A stretch of DNA of 64,000 nt from Actinokineospora xionganensis (GTDB lineage: Bacteria > Actinomycetota > Actinomycetes > Mycobacteriales > Pseudonocardiaceae), in the NCBI RefSeq assembly GCF_014323725.1, contig NZ_JABVED010000013.1:62288-126287 (forward strand). The letters are read 5' to 3'. Position 1 is the first letter of the stretch. Each line of letters begins with the position of its first letter. Below the pieces are notes generated by a model. The model did no database searches. It saw only the letters and a list, made by a program, of their open reading frames with translations, and was not told the DNA's origin. The translations under genes were made by a program, and so were the position numbers. Shown here piece after piece: positions 1-7,546 of this stretch.

Positions 1-776
1 TCGTCGCGACTGAACCACCGGGCCGCAAGAAGTTCGTCGCGGTCGACGGCGATCTCCGGGCCCTCGGCGACGGCCCGGAAGCCAAGCATCAGCCCCGACG
101 GGAACGGCCATGCCTGCGACGCCCGGTACTCGACCGCGCTCACCGCCACGCCTGCCTCCTCGGCGACCTCGCGTCGGACGGCGTCCTCCAGGCTCTCGCC
201 GATCTCGACGAACCCGGCCAGTGTGGAGAAGGCGTTCGCCGCGGCCCCCCGGTGCCTGCCCAGCAGACAGCGGTCGCCGTACTCGACGAGGGTGATCACA
301 GCGGGCTCGATGCGCGGGAACAGCAGCTTGCCGCAGCCGGTGCAGATCCGCAGGTGGCCACCGTGGGCGGCGCGGGCGGGTGAACCGCAGGCGCCGCAGA
401 ACCGCTGGTTGCGGTTCCAGTGCAGCAGGCCCCGCGCGTAGGCGAGCCGGGTCGCGCCCTGCGGGTCCAGGCCGCTCACCAGCCGCCGGATGTCGACGGC
501 CGCGTCGGCCCCGACGGATTCGGTCGCGTCTGCCTCCTCCAGGTCCGACAGGTCGACGGCGAACACGCCCGTGTCGCCGTCGAGGCCGAGGAAGACTGTG
601 TCCTCCCGGCCCTCCGGCACGTCCATCCAGACCGGCTGCTCGGCGCGGACCAGGCAGTGGTCGCGCCACAGGGCGACGGCCTTGGCGTCCTTGCGCAGCC
701 CTGCCAGCCACTGGTCGTCCGAGCGCCTGCCGCCCGCGCGGTCGAGTGTCAGTCCGGTGTAGGCGAGCTCAGACAT
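1..776 (-). CDS. nudC: NAD(H) pyrophosphatase NudC, C-terminus cut by window edge
   Basis: Nudix hydrolase that splits NAD(H) into NMN(H) and AMP and, in characterised relatives, removes NAD caps from RNA. The 258 visible residues contain a zinc ribbon (Cys127, Cys130, Cys145, Cys148; CGAC...CTGC), the Nudix box at about 188-210 (GFVEIGES then REVAEEAGV), and the NudC signature just after it as SQAWPFPS at about 220-227, with Ala where most NudCs have Pro. The ATG at 776 overlaps the end of the Lrp gene by 8 bp, so the two are probably co-transcribed. Only the last few dozen residues should be missing. Family assignment is secure; whether RNA decapping is a real role here cannot be told. Confidence 0.93.
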   Translation of the reverse strand, partial: MSELAYTGLTLDRAGGRRSDDQWLAGLRKDAKAVALWRDHCLVRAEQPVWMDVPEGREDTVFLGLDGDTGVFAVDLSDLEEADATESVGADAAVDIRRLVSGLDPQGATRLAYARGLLHWNRNQRFCGACGSPARAAHGGHLRICTGCGKLLFPRIEPAVITLVEYGDRCLLGRHRGAAANAFSTLAGFVEIGESLEDAVRREVAEEAGVAVSAVEYRASQAWPFPSGLMLGFRAVAEGPEIAVDRDELLAARWFSRD

Positions 777-1209
777 CGACGGGCCGTTGGAAGAACGTCT
801 CGAGGACCACGATCGTCTGCGTCCCGGTGACGCCGTCGATGTCGAAGATCCCCTTGAGCGCCTGCTGCAACTCGCTGGTGGTCTTGGCGCGCACCTTCGC
901 CAGCAGCGACGGGCTGCCCGCGACGATGTGGGCCTCTTCGACCCACGGGAGCGCGCGCAGGGCCTCGCCGGTCTCGGGCCCGCCCATCCAGGCGGCCGCC
1001 TCGATCATCACGTAGGCGAGGACCCCTTTGCCGACGGCGGCCGGGTCGACGTCGATGGTCGTGCGGCGGATGACGCCGCGCTCGCGCAGCTTGCGCACCC
1101 GCTCGTGCGCCGCCGCTCCGGAAAGTCCCACCTCCTGCCCCAGCGCCGCATAAGGTGTGGTCGCGTCCTGCTGCAGCCGGGCTAAGAGAGTCCGGTCAAT
1201 CTCATCCAT
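769..1209 (-). CDS. Lrp/AsnC-family transcriptional regulator
   Basis: 146-residue regulator with an N-terminal winged helix (MDEIDRTLLARLQQDATTPY onward, recognition helix around residues 25-50) and a C-terminal AsnC ligand-binding/oligomerisation domain (RAM) ending in VVLETFF. The ATG at 1209 was chosen because the Lrp-type N-terminus (DEIDRTLL) begins there; the open frame continues upstream only as non-homologous sequence. It overlaps nudC by 8 bp and is divergent from the XdhC-like gene. An inverted repeat immediately upstream of its start (1211-1226) suggests autoregulation. The effector is unknown; branched-chain or aromatic amino acids are typical of the family, but nothing here decides. 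Confidence 0.92.
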   Translation of the reverse strand: MDEIDRTLLARLQQDATTPYAALGQEVGLSGAAAHERVRKLRERGVIRRTTIDVDPAAVGKGVLAYVMIEAAAWMGGPETGEALRALPWVEEAHIVAGSPSLLAKVRAKTTSELQQALKGIFDIDGVTGTQTIVVLETFFQRPVDV

Positions 1210-1210
1210 G

Positions 1211-1226
1211 CAAACCCCATTGTTTG
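1211..1226. promoter_or_regulatory. Possible Lrp operator (inverted repeat)
   Basis: CAAAC-CCCATT-GTTTG, a 5-6-5 inverted repeat lying one base upstream of the lrp ATG and in the divergent space to the XdhC-like gene. Such a position suits autorepression. The arms are short, so chance is possible. Confidence 0.35.
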
Positions 1227-1310
1227 GTTGACGCCATCCTGCCATAACGGGATCTTGCCGAATCAAATACATACGTGGCTGGACTGCGCGCGGTCGGCGA
1301 CACTGCGGGG

Positions 1311-1799
1311 ATGACTCCACCGGACTCCTGCGACGTCGCCCACGGGGCCGTCGTGCCCGACACCGACACCCGCACGCTCGTGGCCGTGTTCGCCACCCAG
1401 GTGGCCGAGCACCTGCTGCGCTACGGCGCCGACCTCGGCTACCACGTCATCCTGGTCGATCCCGAACCCGCGTCCGGGGGGCTCTCCGCCGTGCCCGCCG
1501 ACCTCGGACCGGACGCCGACGTCATCGTCACCGACCACCACCGCGAAGAACTCGGCGACGTCCTGCGTGACGTCCTCGCGGCGAACCCGCGCTGGGTCGG
1601 CGTGATGGGCAATCCGCGGCACCCCGCGCCGCACGTCCCCGCACTGCGCGCCCTCGGCATCGATGAGGAGCGGATCGCCGCGGTGCACCGGCCGATCGGG
1701 CTCAACATCGGCTCGCGCACTCCCGCCGAGATCGCCATCGCGACGCTGGCCGGCCTCATCGCCGACCGCAACGGCAAGCCCGCCGGGTTCGAATTCTGA
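1311..1799 (+). CDS. XdhC-family protein (Rossmann domain only)
   Basis: 162 residues matching the C-terminal Rossmann domain of XdhC/CoxI proteins, which assist sulfuration and insertion of molybdenum cofactor in xanthine dehydrogenase-type enzymes. Visible signatures are the nucleotide-fold strand HVILVDPEP, the VGVMGNPRH segment and the family-typical C-terminus PIGLNIGSRTPAEIAIA. The usual N-terminal XdhC_CoxI domain is missing, so this is a short form. ATG 1311 is preferred to an in-frame GTG at 1275 because the extra 12 residues have no family resemblance. A MocA-like nucleotidyltransferase, the usual partner, lies at the other end of the window (63314); no hydroxylase structural genes are seen. 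Confidence 0.82.
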   Translation: MTPPDSCDVAHGAVVPDTDTRTLVAVFATQVAEHLLRYGADLGYHVILVDPEPASGGLSAVPADLGPDADVIVTDHHREELGDVLRDVLAANPRWVGVMGNPRHPAPHVPALRALGIDEERIAAVHRPIGLNIGSRTPAEIAIATLAGLIADRNGKPAGFEF

Positions 1800-1833
1800 G
1801 GCTGGACACCGTCGAACACCCGGGAGTAGGTTC

Positions 1834-1851
1834 GCTAAGCGATCGCTTAGC
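1834..1851. promoter_or_regulatory. Perfect 18-bp palindrome, probable TetR operator
   Basis: GCTAAGCGATCGCTTAGC is a perfect 18-bp palindrome, 24 bp upstream of the GTG start of the SDR gene that opens the acyl-CoA oxidation operon. Size and symmetry are those of a TetR-family operator, and the last gene of the operon (5466-6074) encodes a TetR regulator. Binding is inferred, not shown. Confidence 0.7.
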
Positions 1852-1874
1852 AACTCGACCATCCGGAGGAGTCC

Positions 1875-2630
1875 GTGTCCCAGCCCCGCACCGCCATCGT
1901 CACCGGCGCAGCCCGAGGCATCGGCGCCGCTGTCGCCAAACGCCTCGCCCGTGACGGGTTCGCCGTCGCCGTGATCGACCTGAACGAGGCGAGCTGCGCG
2001 GACACCGTCGCGGCGATCGAGGCCGAGGGCGGCAAGGCCCTGGCCGTCGGCGCCGACGTCAGCGACTCCGCGCAGGTCGAGGCCGCCGTCACGAAGGTCG
2101 CCGAGGAGCTGGGCACGCCGACCGTGCTGGTCAACAACGCGGGCATCCTGCGCGACAACCTGCTGTTCAAGATGACCGACGACGACTGGGACCTGGTCAT
2201 GAACGTGCACCTGCGGGGGTCGTTCCTGATGACCCGCGCGGTCCAGAAGCACCAGACCGAGCAGAAGTACGGCCGGATCGTGAACCTGTCGAGCACGTCG
2301 GCACTGGGCAACCGCGGCCAGGCCAACTACGCCACCGCGAAAGCCGGTCTGCAGGGCTTCACCAAGACGCTGGCCATCGAGCTGGGCAAGTTCGGCGTCA
2401 CCGCCAACGCGATCGCCCCCGGGTTCATCGAGACCGAGATGACCGCGGCCACCGCCGAGCGGATGGGGGTCTCCTTCGAGGACTTCAAGAAGGGCGCGGC
2501 CTCGATGATCCCGGTCGGGCGCATCGGCCACCCGGACGACATCGCGGCCACCGCGTCGTTCCTGTGCAGCGAGGAAGCCGGGTTCGTCTCCGGCCAGGTC
2601 ATCTACGTCGCCGGCGGACCGAAGGACTGA
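1875..2630 (+). CDS. fabG: SDR-family 3-oxoacyl-ACP reductase / 3-hydroxyacyl-CoA dehydrogenase
   Basis: 251-residue short-chain dehydrogenase. The cofactor motif TGAARGIG is at residues 10-17, NNAG follows at about 87-90, and the catalytic Ser-Tyr-Lys triad is in NLSSTSALGNRGQANYATAK. FabG-type enzymes interconvert 3-oxoacyl and 3-hydroxyacyl thioesters. Given its place at the head of an operon with a MaoC hydratase and two acyl-CoA dehydrogenases, oxidation of a 3-hydroxyacyl-CoA is more likely than fatty-acid synthesis. GTG 1875 has a strong ribosome-binding site (GGAGGAG, about 1865). The stop codon lies at the left end of the large hairpin at 2629-2792. Confidence 0.88.
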   Translation: MSQPRTAIVTGAARGIGAAVAKRLARDGFAVAVIDLNEASCADTVAAIEAEGGKALAVGADVSDSAQVEAAVTKVAEELGTPTVLVNNAGILRDNLLFKMTDDDWDLVMNVHLRGSFLMTRAVQKHQTEQKYGRIVNLSSTSALGNRGQANYATAKAGLQGFTKTLAIELGKFGVTANAIAPGFIETEMTAATAERMGVSFEDFKKGAASMIPVGRIGHPDDIAATASFLCSEEAGFVSGQVIYVAGGPKD

Positions 2631-2792
2631 GAGTCCGTCCAGGGAGAGAGGTGCGTGAGAGTCGTGATCGAAACGGTTCCTGACGGTCCGGACGGATCGT
2701 CCTCATACCGGGAGTATTCGGGCGACCCGTCCGGGCCGTCAGGGGCCGATTCGGCGCGGTTCTCGCGCGCCTCGCTCCCTGGACGGACTCTC
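2629..2792. repeat. 164-bp imperfect inverted repeat forming one long hairpin over the maoC start
   Basis: Left arm 2629-2708 and right arm 2714-2792 are inverted copies with a 5-nt loop (CGGGA). The outer 18 bp are perfect (GAGAGTCCGTCCAGGGAG at 2629-2646 against 2775-2792). An inner block is 16/17 matched (CCTGACGGTCCGGACGG against the inverse at 2724-2740). By hand alignment most of the remaining differences are C-to-T or G-to-A changes that keep a G.U pair in the + strand RNA; about five positions are true mismatches and one base bulges. The element contains the Shine-Dalgarno AGGGAG and the GTG start (2655) of the downstream hydratase, and is translated through in frame. It is too long for an ordinary terminator. 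Confidence 0.9.
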
Positions 2793-3260
2793 CCGCACAC
2801 CTTCGACGGACTCGACTCACTGACGCGGGCCCAGGGCAAACACTTGGGCTACGGCGAGTGGCACGAGATCACCCAGGAGCAGGTCCAACAGTTCGCCGAC
2901 GCCACCGGCGACCACCAGTGGATCCACCTCGACACCGAGCGCGCGGCGAAGGGTCCCTTCGGCGGCACGGTGGCGCACGGCTACCTCACGCTGTCGCTGC
3001 TTCCCATGCTGGGCCGGGAGATCTACGACTTCCGCGGCTTCTCGATGGGCGTCAACTACGGGCTCAACAAGGTCCGGTTCCCCAGCGCGGTGCGGGTCGG
3101 CAAGCGGGTGCGCGCCGGCGCCGAGCTCAAGTCGGTCACCCCGGTCGCGATGGGCGTCCAGGCGGTCTTCGCCTACACCATCGAGATCGAGGGCGAAGCG
3201 AAGCCGGGCTGCGTCGCCGAGGCCGTCGTGCTGCTCGTCGCGGGAAAGGACACGACATGA
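2655..3260 (+). CDS. MaoC-family (R)-specific enoyl-CoA hydratase with hairpin-encoded N-terminus
   Basis: 201 residues. From about residue 49 (TFDGLDSLTRAQGKHLGYGE) it is a standard single hot-dog MaoC hydratase with the FADATGDHQWIH...GTVAHGYLT hydratase signature (catalytic Asp/His). It hydrates trans-2-enoyl-CoA to 3-hydroxyacyl-CoA. Family members normally start a few residues before the TFDGLD-like segment; here the first 48 residues are encoded by the 164-bp inverted repeat and read as Gly/Ser/Pro-rich filler (PDGPDGSSSYREYSGDPSGP). No ATG, GTG or TTG occurs between the hairpin and the domain, so the GTG at 2655, with AGGGAG 8 nt upstream, is the only plausible start. Stop overlaps the next start (ATGA). 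Confidence 0.85.
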   Translation: MRVVIETVPDGPDGSSSYREYSGDPSGPSGADSARFSRASLPGRTLPHTFDGLDSLTRAQGKHLGYGEWHEITQEQVQQFADATGDHQWIHLDTERAAKGPFGGTVAHGYLTLSLLPMLGREIYDFRGFSMGVNYGLNKVRFPSAVRVGKRVRAGAELKSVTPVAMGVQAVFAYTIEIEGEAKPGCVAEAVVLLVAGKDTT

Positions 3261-4426
3261 CCGACGTCCGCGAGCGGGTCGCCGCGCTCCTCGCCGAGCA
3301 CGACCCGGCGACGACCGACCGGCTCGACTTCCTGCGCGCCCGGTTCGACGCCGGGCTCGCGTGGGTGCACTTTCCCGAAGGTTTGGGCGGTCTGGGGCTG
3401 CCCCGGGCGCAGCAGGAGATCGTGGAGGCCGAGTTGGCCGCCGCGGGCGCGCCCGACAACGACCCGCGGCGCATCGGCATCGGGCTGGGCATGGCCGCGC
3501 CGACGATCCTCGCCTTCGGGTCCGAGGAGCTGAAGAAGCGGCTGCTGCGTCCACTGTGGACGGGCGAAGAGGTGTGGTGCCAGCTGTTCTCCGAGCCGGG
3601 CGCCGGATCGGACCTGGCCGCCCTGGGCACCAGGGCCCGCCGCGACGGTGACGACTGGCTGGTCACCGGGCAGAAGGTGTGGACGTCGAGCGCGCACACC
3701 GCGCGCTGGGCGATCCTGGTGACCCGCACCGACCCGGACGTGCCCAAGCACGCGGGCATGACGTACTTCGTGTGCGACATGACCGACCCGGGTGTCGAGG
3801 TGCGGCCGCTGCGCCAGATCACCGGCGAGGCCGAGTTCAACGAGGTCTTCCTGACCGACGTGCGCATCCCGGACGCGCACCGCCTCGGCGAGGTCGGCGA
3901 CGGCTGGCGGGTCGCGCAGACCACGCTGATGAACGAGCGCGTCGCCATCGGCGGCCGGTCGACCCCGCGCGAGGGCGGGATGATCGGGGTCGTCTCCGAC
4001 ACCTGGCGGGCCAACCCGGACCGGCGCACCCCGGAGGCACACGACCGGCTGCTGAAGCTGTGGGTCGAGGCCGAGGCGTTGCGGCTGGCCGGGATCCGGC
4101 TGCGCCAGCAGCTGGCGAACGGCGCGCCGGGACCGGAGGGGTCGGCGATGAAGCTGGCGTTCGCCCGGCTCGCCCAGGAGCTGTCCGGGTTGGAACTGGA
4201 GATCACCGAGGACGGCCTGCGCTACGACGACTGGACGCTGCGCCGCCCCGACATGGTCGACTTCACCGGGCGGGACGCGGGATACCGCTACCTGCGCGCC
4301 AAGGGGAACTCGATCGAGGGCGGCACGTCGGAGATCCTGCGCAACATCATCGCCGAGCGGGTGCTGGGCCTGCCGAGCGAACCCCGGGTCGACAAGGACG
4401 TCGCGTGGAAGGACCTGCCGAAATGA
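3257..4426 (+). CDS. Acyl-CoA dehydrogenase, catalytic-type subunit
   Basis: 389-residue FAD flavoprotein oxidising an acyl-CoA to the 2-enoyl-CoA. It shows the ACAD middle-domain motif QLFSEPGAGSDLA, VTGQKVWTS, and near the C-terminus SIEGGTSEILRN, where Glu354 matches the position of the catalytic base in medium-chain-type ACADs. ATG 3257 overlaps the maoC stop (ATGA). The next gene encodes a shorter ACAD lacking that Glu, so the two probably form a heteromeric enzyme, as known for paired actinobacterial FadE proteins acting on sterol side chains. The substrate cannot be deduced. Confidence 0.92.
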   Translation: MTDVRERVAALLAEHDPATTDRLDFLRARFDAGLAWVHFPEGLGGLGLPRAQQEIVEAELAAAGAPDNDPRRIGIGLGMAAPTILAFGSEELKKRLLRPLWTGEEVWCQLFSEPGAGSDLAALGTRARRDGDDWLVTGQKVWTSSAHTARWAILVTRTDPDVPKHAGMTYFVCDMTDPGVEVRPLRQITGEAEFNEVFLTDVRIPDAHRLGEVGDGWRVAQTTLMNERVAIGGRSTPREGGMIGVVSDTWRANPDRRTPEAHDRLLKLWVEAEALRLAGIRLRQQLANGAPGPEGSAMKLAFARLAQELSGLELEITEDGLRYDDWTLRRPDMVDFTGRDAGYRYLRAKGNSIEGGTSEILRNIIAERVLGLPSEPRVDKDVAWKDLPK

Positions 4427-5469
4427 GCGACCCCAACCTGCTGACCTCCGACGTCGAGGAAGCGCTGCGCGCGGGCGTGCGGGACTTGTTGGCGGACAAG
4501 GCGGACGCGGACGCCGTGCTGGGCCGCGTCGAGTCGTCCTCCCCGCTGGACATGGACCTGTGGCGAACCTTGGTGGACCTGGGCGCGACGTCGCTGCCGA
4601 TCCCCGAGTCCCTGGGCGGTCAGGGCGCGGGTTGGCGTGAGGCAGCCGTTGTCGCGGAGGAGGTGGGCCGCGCGGTGGCGCCGGTCCCGTTCCTGGGCAG
4701 CACGCTGGCCACGGCCGCGCTGCTACACCTGTCCGATGACACCGACGCGCAGGAAGCGCTGAAGTCGATGGCGTCGGGCGAATCAGTGGTGGTGCTGGCG
4801 ATCCCGTTGTCCGGTCCGGTGGACGGTCCGCTCGCGCGCACCGTGCGCTCGGTCGCGGACGCCGGGGTTGCGACTCGGTTCCTGGTGCCCGCAGATGGTG
4901 GGTTGCACCTGGTCGAGGCGGCTTCCGTGGAGCCGGTGGTGTCGCTCGACCTGACCCGGCCGGTGTGGGATGTGACGTTCGCCGATTCCGGTGTGCGGCT
5001 GACCGGTTCCGGTGAGTCCGCTGTGGACAGTGCGCTGCTGGCCGGGTCGGCGATGCTGGCGGCCGAGCAGGTGGGCATCGCCGAGTGGTGCCTGACGACG
5101 ACGGTGGCGTACCTCAAGCAGCGCTACCAGTTCGGCAGGCCGGTGGGGTCCTTCCAGGCGCTCAAGCACCGGCTGGCGGACCTGTGGCAGTCCATCGTCC
5201 TGGCGCGCGCGGCCGCCCTCAACGCGGCCGACGCCCTCGCGACGTCGAGTGCGGACACACGGGTGGCGGTGGCCGTCGCACAGTCCCTCTGCTCGACCGT
5301 CGCCGTCCGCGCGGCGGAGGAGTGCGTGCAGCTGCACGGCGGCATCGGGATGACTTGGGAACACCCAGCCCACCTGTACCTGAAGCGCGCCAAGGCCGAC
5401 GAGCTGGCGCTCGGCACCCCTGGGAAACATCGAGCGACCCTGGCGTCATTGGTTAACCTGCCAGGATGA
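4423..5469 (+). CDS. Acyl-CoA dehydrogenase, probable non-catalytic partner subunit
   Basis: 348-residue ACAD-family protein. It keeps the C-terminal helical segments YQFGRPVGSFQALKHRLADL and CVQLHGGIGMTWEHPAHLYL, but its C-terminus reads ELALGTPGKHRATLA, with no Glu at the site corresponding to Glu354 of the upstream subunit, and the central FAD-loop motif (EPGAGSD) is absent. This is the pattern of the beta subunit in alpha2beta2 FadE heterotetramers, where each subunit contributes part of the FAD or active site. ATG 4423 overlaps the previous stop (ATGA), and its own stop overlaps the TetR start. Confidence 0.9.
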   Translation: MSDPNLLTSDVEEALRAGVRDLLADKADADAVLGRVESSSPLDMDLWRTLVDLGATSLPIPESLGGQGAGWREAAVVAEEVGRAVAPVPFLGSTLATAALLHLSDDTDAQEALKSMASGESVVVLAIPLSGPVDGPLARTVRSVADAGVATRFLVPADGGLHLVEAASVEPVVSLDLTRPVWDVTFADSGVRLTGSGESAVDSALLAGSAMLAAEQVGIAEWCLTTTVAYLKQRYQFGRPVGSFQALKHRLADLWQSIVLARAAALNAADALATSSADTRVAVAVAQSLCSTVAVRAAEECVQLHGGIGMTWEHPAHLYLKRAKADELALGTPGKHRATLASLVNLPG

Positions 5470-6074
5470 GCGAGCTGGTTGCCGGGGCCTTCCCCGACGT
5501 CACCGCCGCGGCGGCCCGCCGACTCATGGCCGCCGCGGTGGAGTCGTTCGCCGACAACGGTTACCACGCCACCACCACCCGCGACATCTCCACGGCGGCG
5601 GGCATGAGCCCGGCGGCGCTGTACGTCCACTTCCCGTCGAAGGCGGCGGTGCTGTCGGCGATCAGTTTGAGCGGCCACGAACGAGCTTTGGCGATCGTCG
5701 AGGCAGCCGCCGCGGGCCCCGGAACCCCTATCGACCGAATGCGCGTGTTGGTGGCGGAAATGGCCTCCTGGCACGCCACGCACCACCGGATCGCCCGGAT
5801 CGTCCAGTACGAGATCACCGCGTTGCCGAAGGCGGATTACGCCACCGTCGCCGATCTGCGCAGGCGCACGGAACGGGTAGTGCGGGCACTGATCGAGGAC
5901 GGTCTCAGCACCGGCGTCTTCGACTGCGACATCCGTTCGGCGGCAAGGGCGACACTGTCCCTGTGCGTGGACATCGCACGCTGGTACACGGCCGCGAGCA
6001 CCCCGGGACCGACCGAACTCGGCAAGCGCTACGCAACACTTGTGCTGGCGATGTTGGGTGCGGGCCACCGCTAA
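5466..6074 (+). CDS. TetR-family regulator, probable repressor of this operon
   Basis: 202 residues with an N-terminal TetR helix-turn-helix (residues about 15-62, with TTTRDISTAAGMSPAALYVH as the DNA-recognition part) and a diverse C-terminal ligand domain. ATG 5466 overlaps the previous stop (ATGA), so it is the last gene of the SDR-MaoC-ACAD-ACAD operon. The perfect palindrome at 1834-1851 is the obvious candidate operator, giving feedback control relieved by an acyl-CoA ligand, as in other TetR regulators of lipid catabolism. Ligand identity is inference only. Confidence 0.9.
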   Translation: MSELVAGAFPDVTAAAARRLMAAAVESFADNGYHATTTRDISTAAGMSPAALYVHFPSKAAVLSAISLSGHERALAIVEAAAAGPGTPIDRMRVLVAEMASWHATHHRIARIVQYEITALPKADYATVADLRRRTERVVRALIEDGLSTGVFDCDIRSAARATLSLCVDIARWYTAASTPGPTELGKRYATLVLAMLGAGHR

Positions 6075-6169
6075 GACCGCCAGGCCCAGCTAAAACAGCC
6101 AGCCCCTGCTCGCGGCCCACCGCGGCCAGTGGCGTGAGGTGCCTGCATGGATGTTCAAGTGCCGGAACA

Positions 6170-6610
6170 TCAGCCAATCGCCGACCTACCGGTGGGTCGC
6201 CAAGCTGCGCGAAGCGCTTCGAGTTCGAAGGTCGGAAACGGGCGTCCCCACATGGCCTGATATCCGTCCACCCCGTGCACGTGTGCCACCTCATCGAAGC
6301 AGCGGACGAACGCCCGCCCCAAGGCATCAATGCCTTGACTGCCAACCCAGACCTCGGTCCCCCGAGGCATATGGAGCACCCGCACTCCCACCGAACGCCC
6401 GTCCCGGCGGAAGACCCACCGAAACGCCTCAGGCTCGGCCTCGAACTGGACCGTCGTCTCCGGCTCGCCCAGCACAAGCCGCGTCACAGCCGTCAGCAGG
6501 TCTTCCGGTGCCGCGCTGATGTAGGACGCTTCGATTTCCGCGGTGGTGTTGTCGTCGCTGACGAGGCATCGGGCCCAGCCGTGGCCGCTGAGGGTCCAGT
6601 CGATCCTCAT
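6170..6610 (-). CDS. Uncharacterised protein, 146 residues
   Basis: I do not recognise a family. The protein is mixed alpha/beta in appearance, rich in Trp and acidic residues (MRIDWTLSGHGWARCLVSDD start), with no signal peptide, membrane segment or obvious catalytic motif. Its ATG (6610) overlaps the stop of the DeoR regulator by one base (TGATG), so it is translationally coupled to it. Composition matches the neighbours. It could be an effector-associated or immunity-type protein, but that is speculation. Confidence 0.6.
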   Translation of the reverse strand: MRIDWTLSGHGWARCLVSDDNTTAEIEASYISAAPEDLLTAVTRLVLGEPETTVQFEAEPEAFRWVFRRDGRSVGVRVLHMPRGTEVWVGSQGIDALGRAFVRCFDEVAHVHGVDGYQAMWGRPFPTFELEALRAAWRPTGRSAIG

Positions 6611-7395
6611 CACACGATGCGGACGTCGACGCCCTCAGCCTCGAAGGCCGCGACGGTCTCCGCGGACGCTTCCGAGTCGGTGATCAGGATGTTGATCGCC
6701 GCGGTCGGGCAGATCTGGGCGAACGCGTGCTTGCCCAGTTTCGAGCTGTCGGCAATGCACACCACCTGCCGTGCCCGCTGGGTCATCAGGCGGTTGATGC
6801 TGGCCTCGCCCTCATGGTGGGCATAAGCACCTCGAAGGGGGTCCACCGCGTCGACGCCCAGGAAGATGATGTCCAGGGTGATCTCGTCAAGGATTCGCGT
6901 CGCCAGGGGGCCGCTCAGTTCGAAGGACTGGGGGCGGGCCACTCCCCCGGTGACCACGATCTTCACGTGTGGGCGGACCGCGAGTTCGTTGGCGATGTTC
7001 AGCGCGTTGGTCACCACGGTGACGCCCGGTTCATCCGATTGGGCGAAGTCCGGGCGGATGGCCAGGGCACGGCCGATCTCGGTGGTGGTGGTGCCTCCAT
7101 TGAGGCCGATGACCGCACCGCGGGACACCAGCGCCGCGGCGGCCTTGCCGATGCGCTCCTTCTCCGAGGCGTGGCGGGCCGTCTTGTAGCGCAGCGGCAG
7201 GTCGTAGGCCACGTTGTTCGCGACCGCTCCCCCGCGAGTGCGGGTCAGCAGCTGCTGCTCAGCCAGGTGGTCGAGGTCGCGACGGATGGTGGCCGCGGAG
7301 ACGTCGAGGTCCCGGGCCAAGTCTTCGACGTCCACCTTGCCGCTCTGGCCGAGCATGTCGAGCAGAGCGCTCAAGCGTTCGTATCGATCCACCAC
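6610..7395 (-). CDS. DeoR/GlpR-family transcriptional regulator
   Basis: 261 residues: an N-terminal DeoR winged helix (YERLSALLDMLGQSGKVDVE; HTH through SAATIRRDLDHL at about 33-44) and a C-terminal DeoRC sugar-phosphate sensor domain with the GLNGGTTTTEI phosphate-binding loop, VVTNALNIANEL, and IFLGVDAVD. Such regulators usually repress sugar or polyol catabolic genes and respond to a sugar phosphate. No such genes adjoin it, so the target is unknown. Two consecutive GTG codons (7395, 7392) follow a GGAGG; the second has better spacing. The gene is followed by the coupled unknown at 6170-6610. Confidence 0.9.
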   Translation of the reverse strand: MVDRYERLSALLDMLGQSGKVDVEDLARDLDVSAATIRRDLDHLAEQQLLTRTRGGAVANNVAYDLPLRYKTARHASEKERIGKAAAALVSRGAVIGLNGGTTTTEIGRALAIRPDFAQSDEPGVTVVTNALNIANELAVRPHVKIVVTGGVARPQSFELSGPLATRILDEITLDIIFLGVDAVDPLRGAYAHHEGEASINRLMTQRARQVVCIADSSKLGKHAFAQICPTAAINILITDSEASAETVAAFEAEGVDVRIV

Positions 7396-7546
7396 AAACC
7401 TCCACGATGCGTCGCGCCCCTTCGATCATGCGCGGTGTCGCAAGGTATCGCCTTGTGGAGCGGTATTCAACGACCAAAACACCTCACTGCGCGTGCGGGA
7501 ACACGCAGGGATTCTGTCATTTACCGACAACTCCGAACGTCGCTGG

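Noticed and set aside
2629-2792. Ordinary rho-independent terminator after fabG
   Set aside because: The stem is about 80 bp, has no T-tract, and the downstream hydratase is in the same operon and translated from inside it.
7491-7506. Terminator hairpin after fbiC (GCGTG-6-CACGC)
   Set aside because: A 5-bp stem is too short to distinguish from chance in GC-rich DNA.
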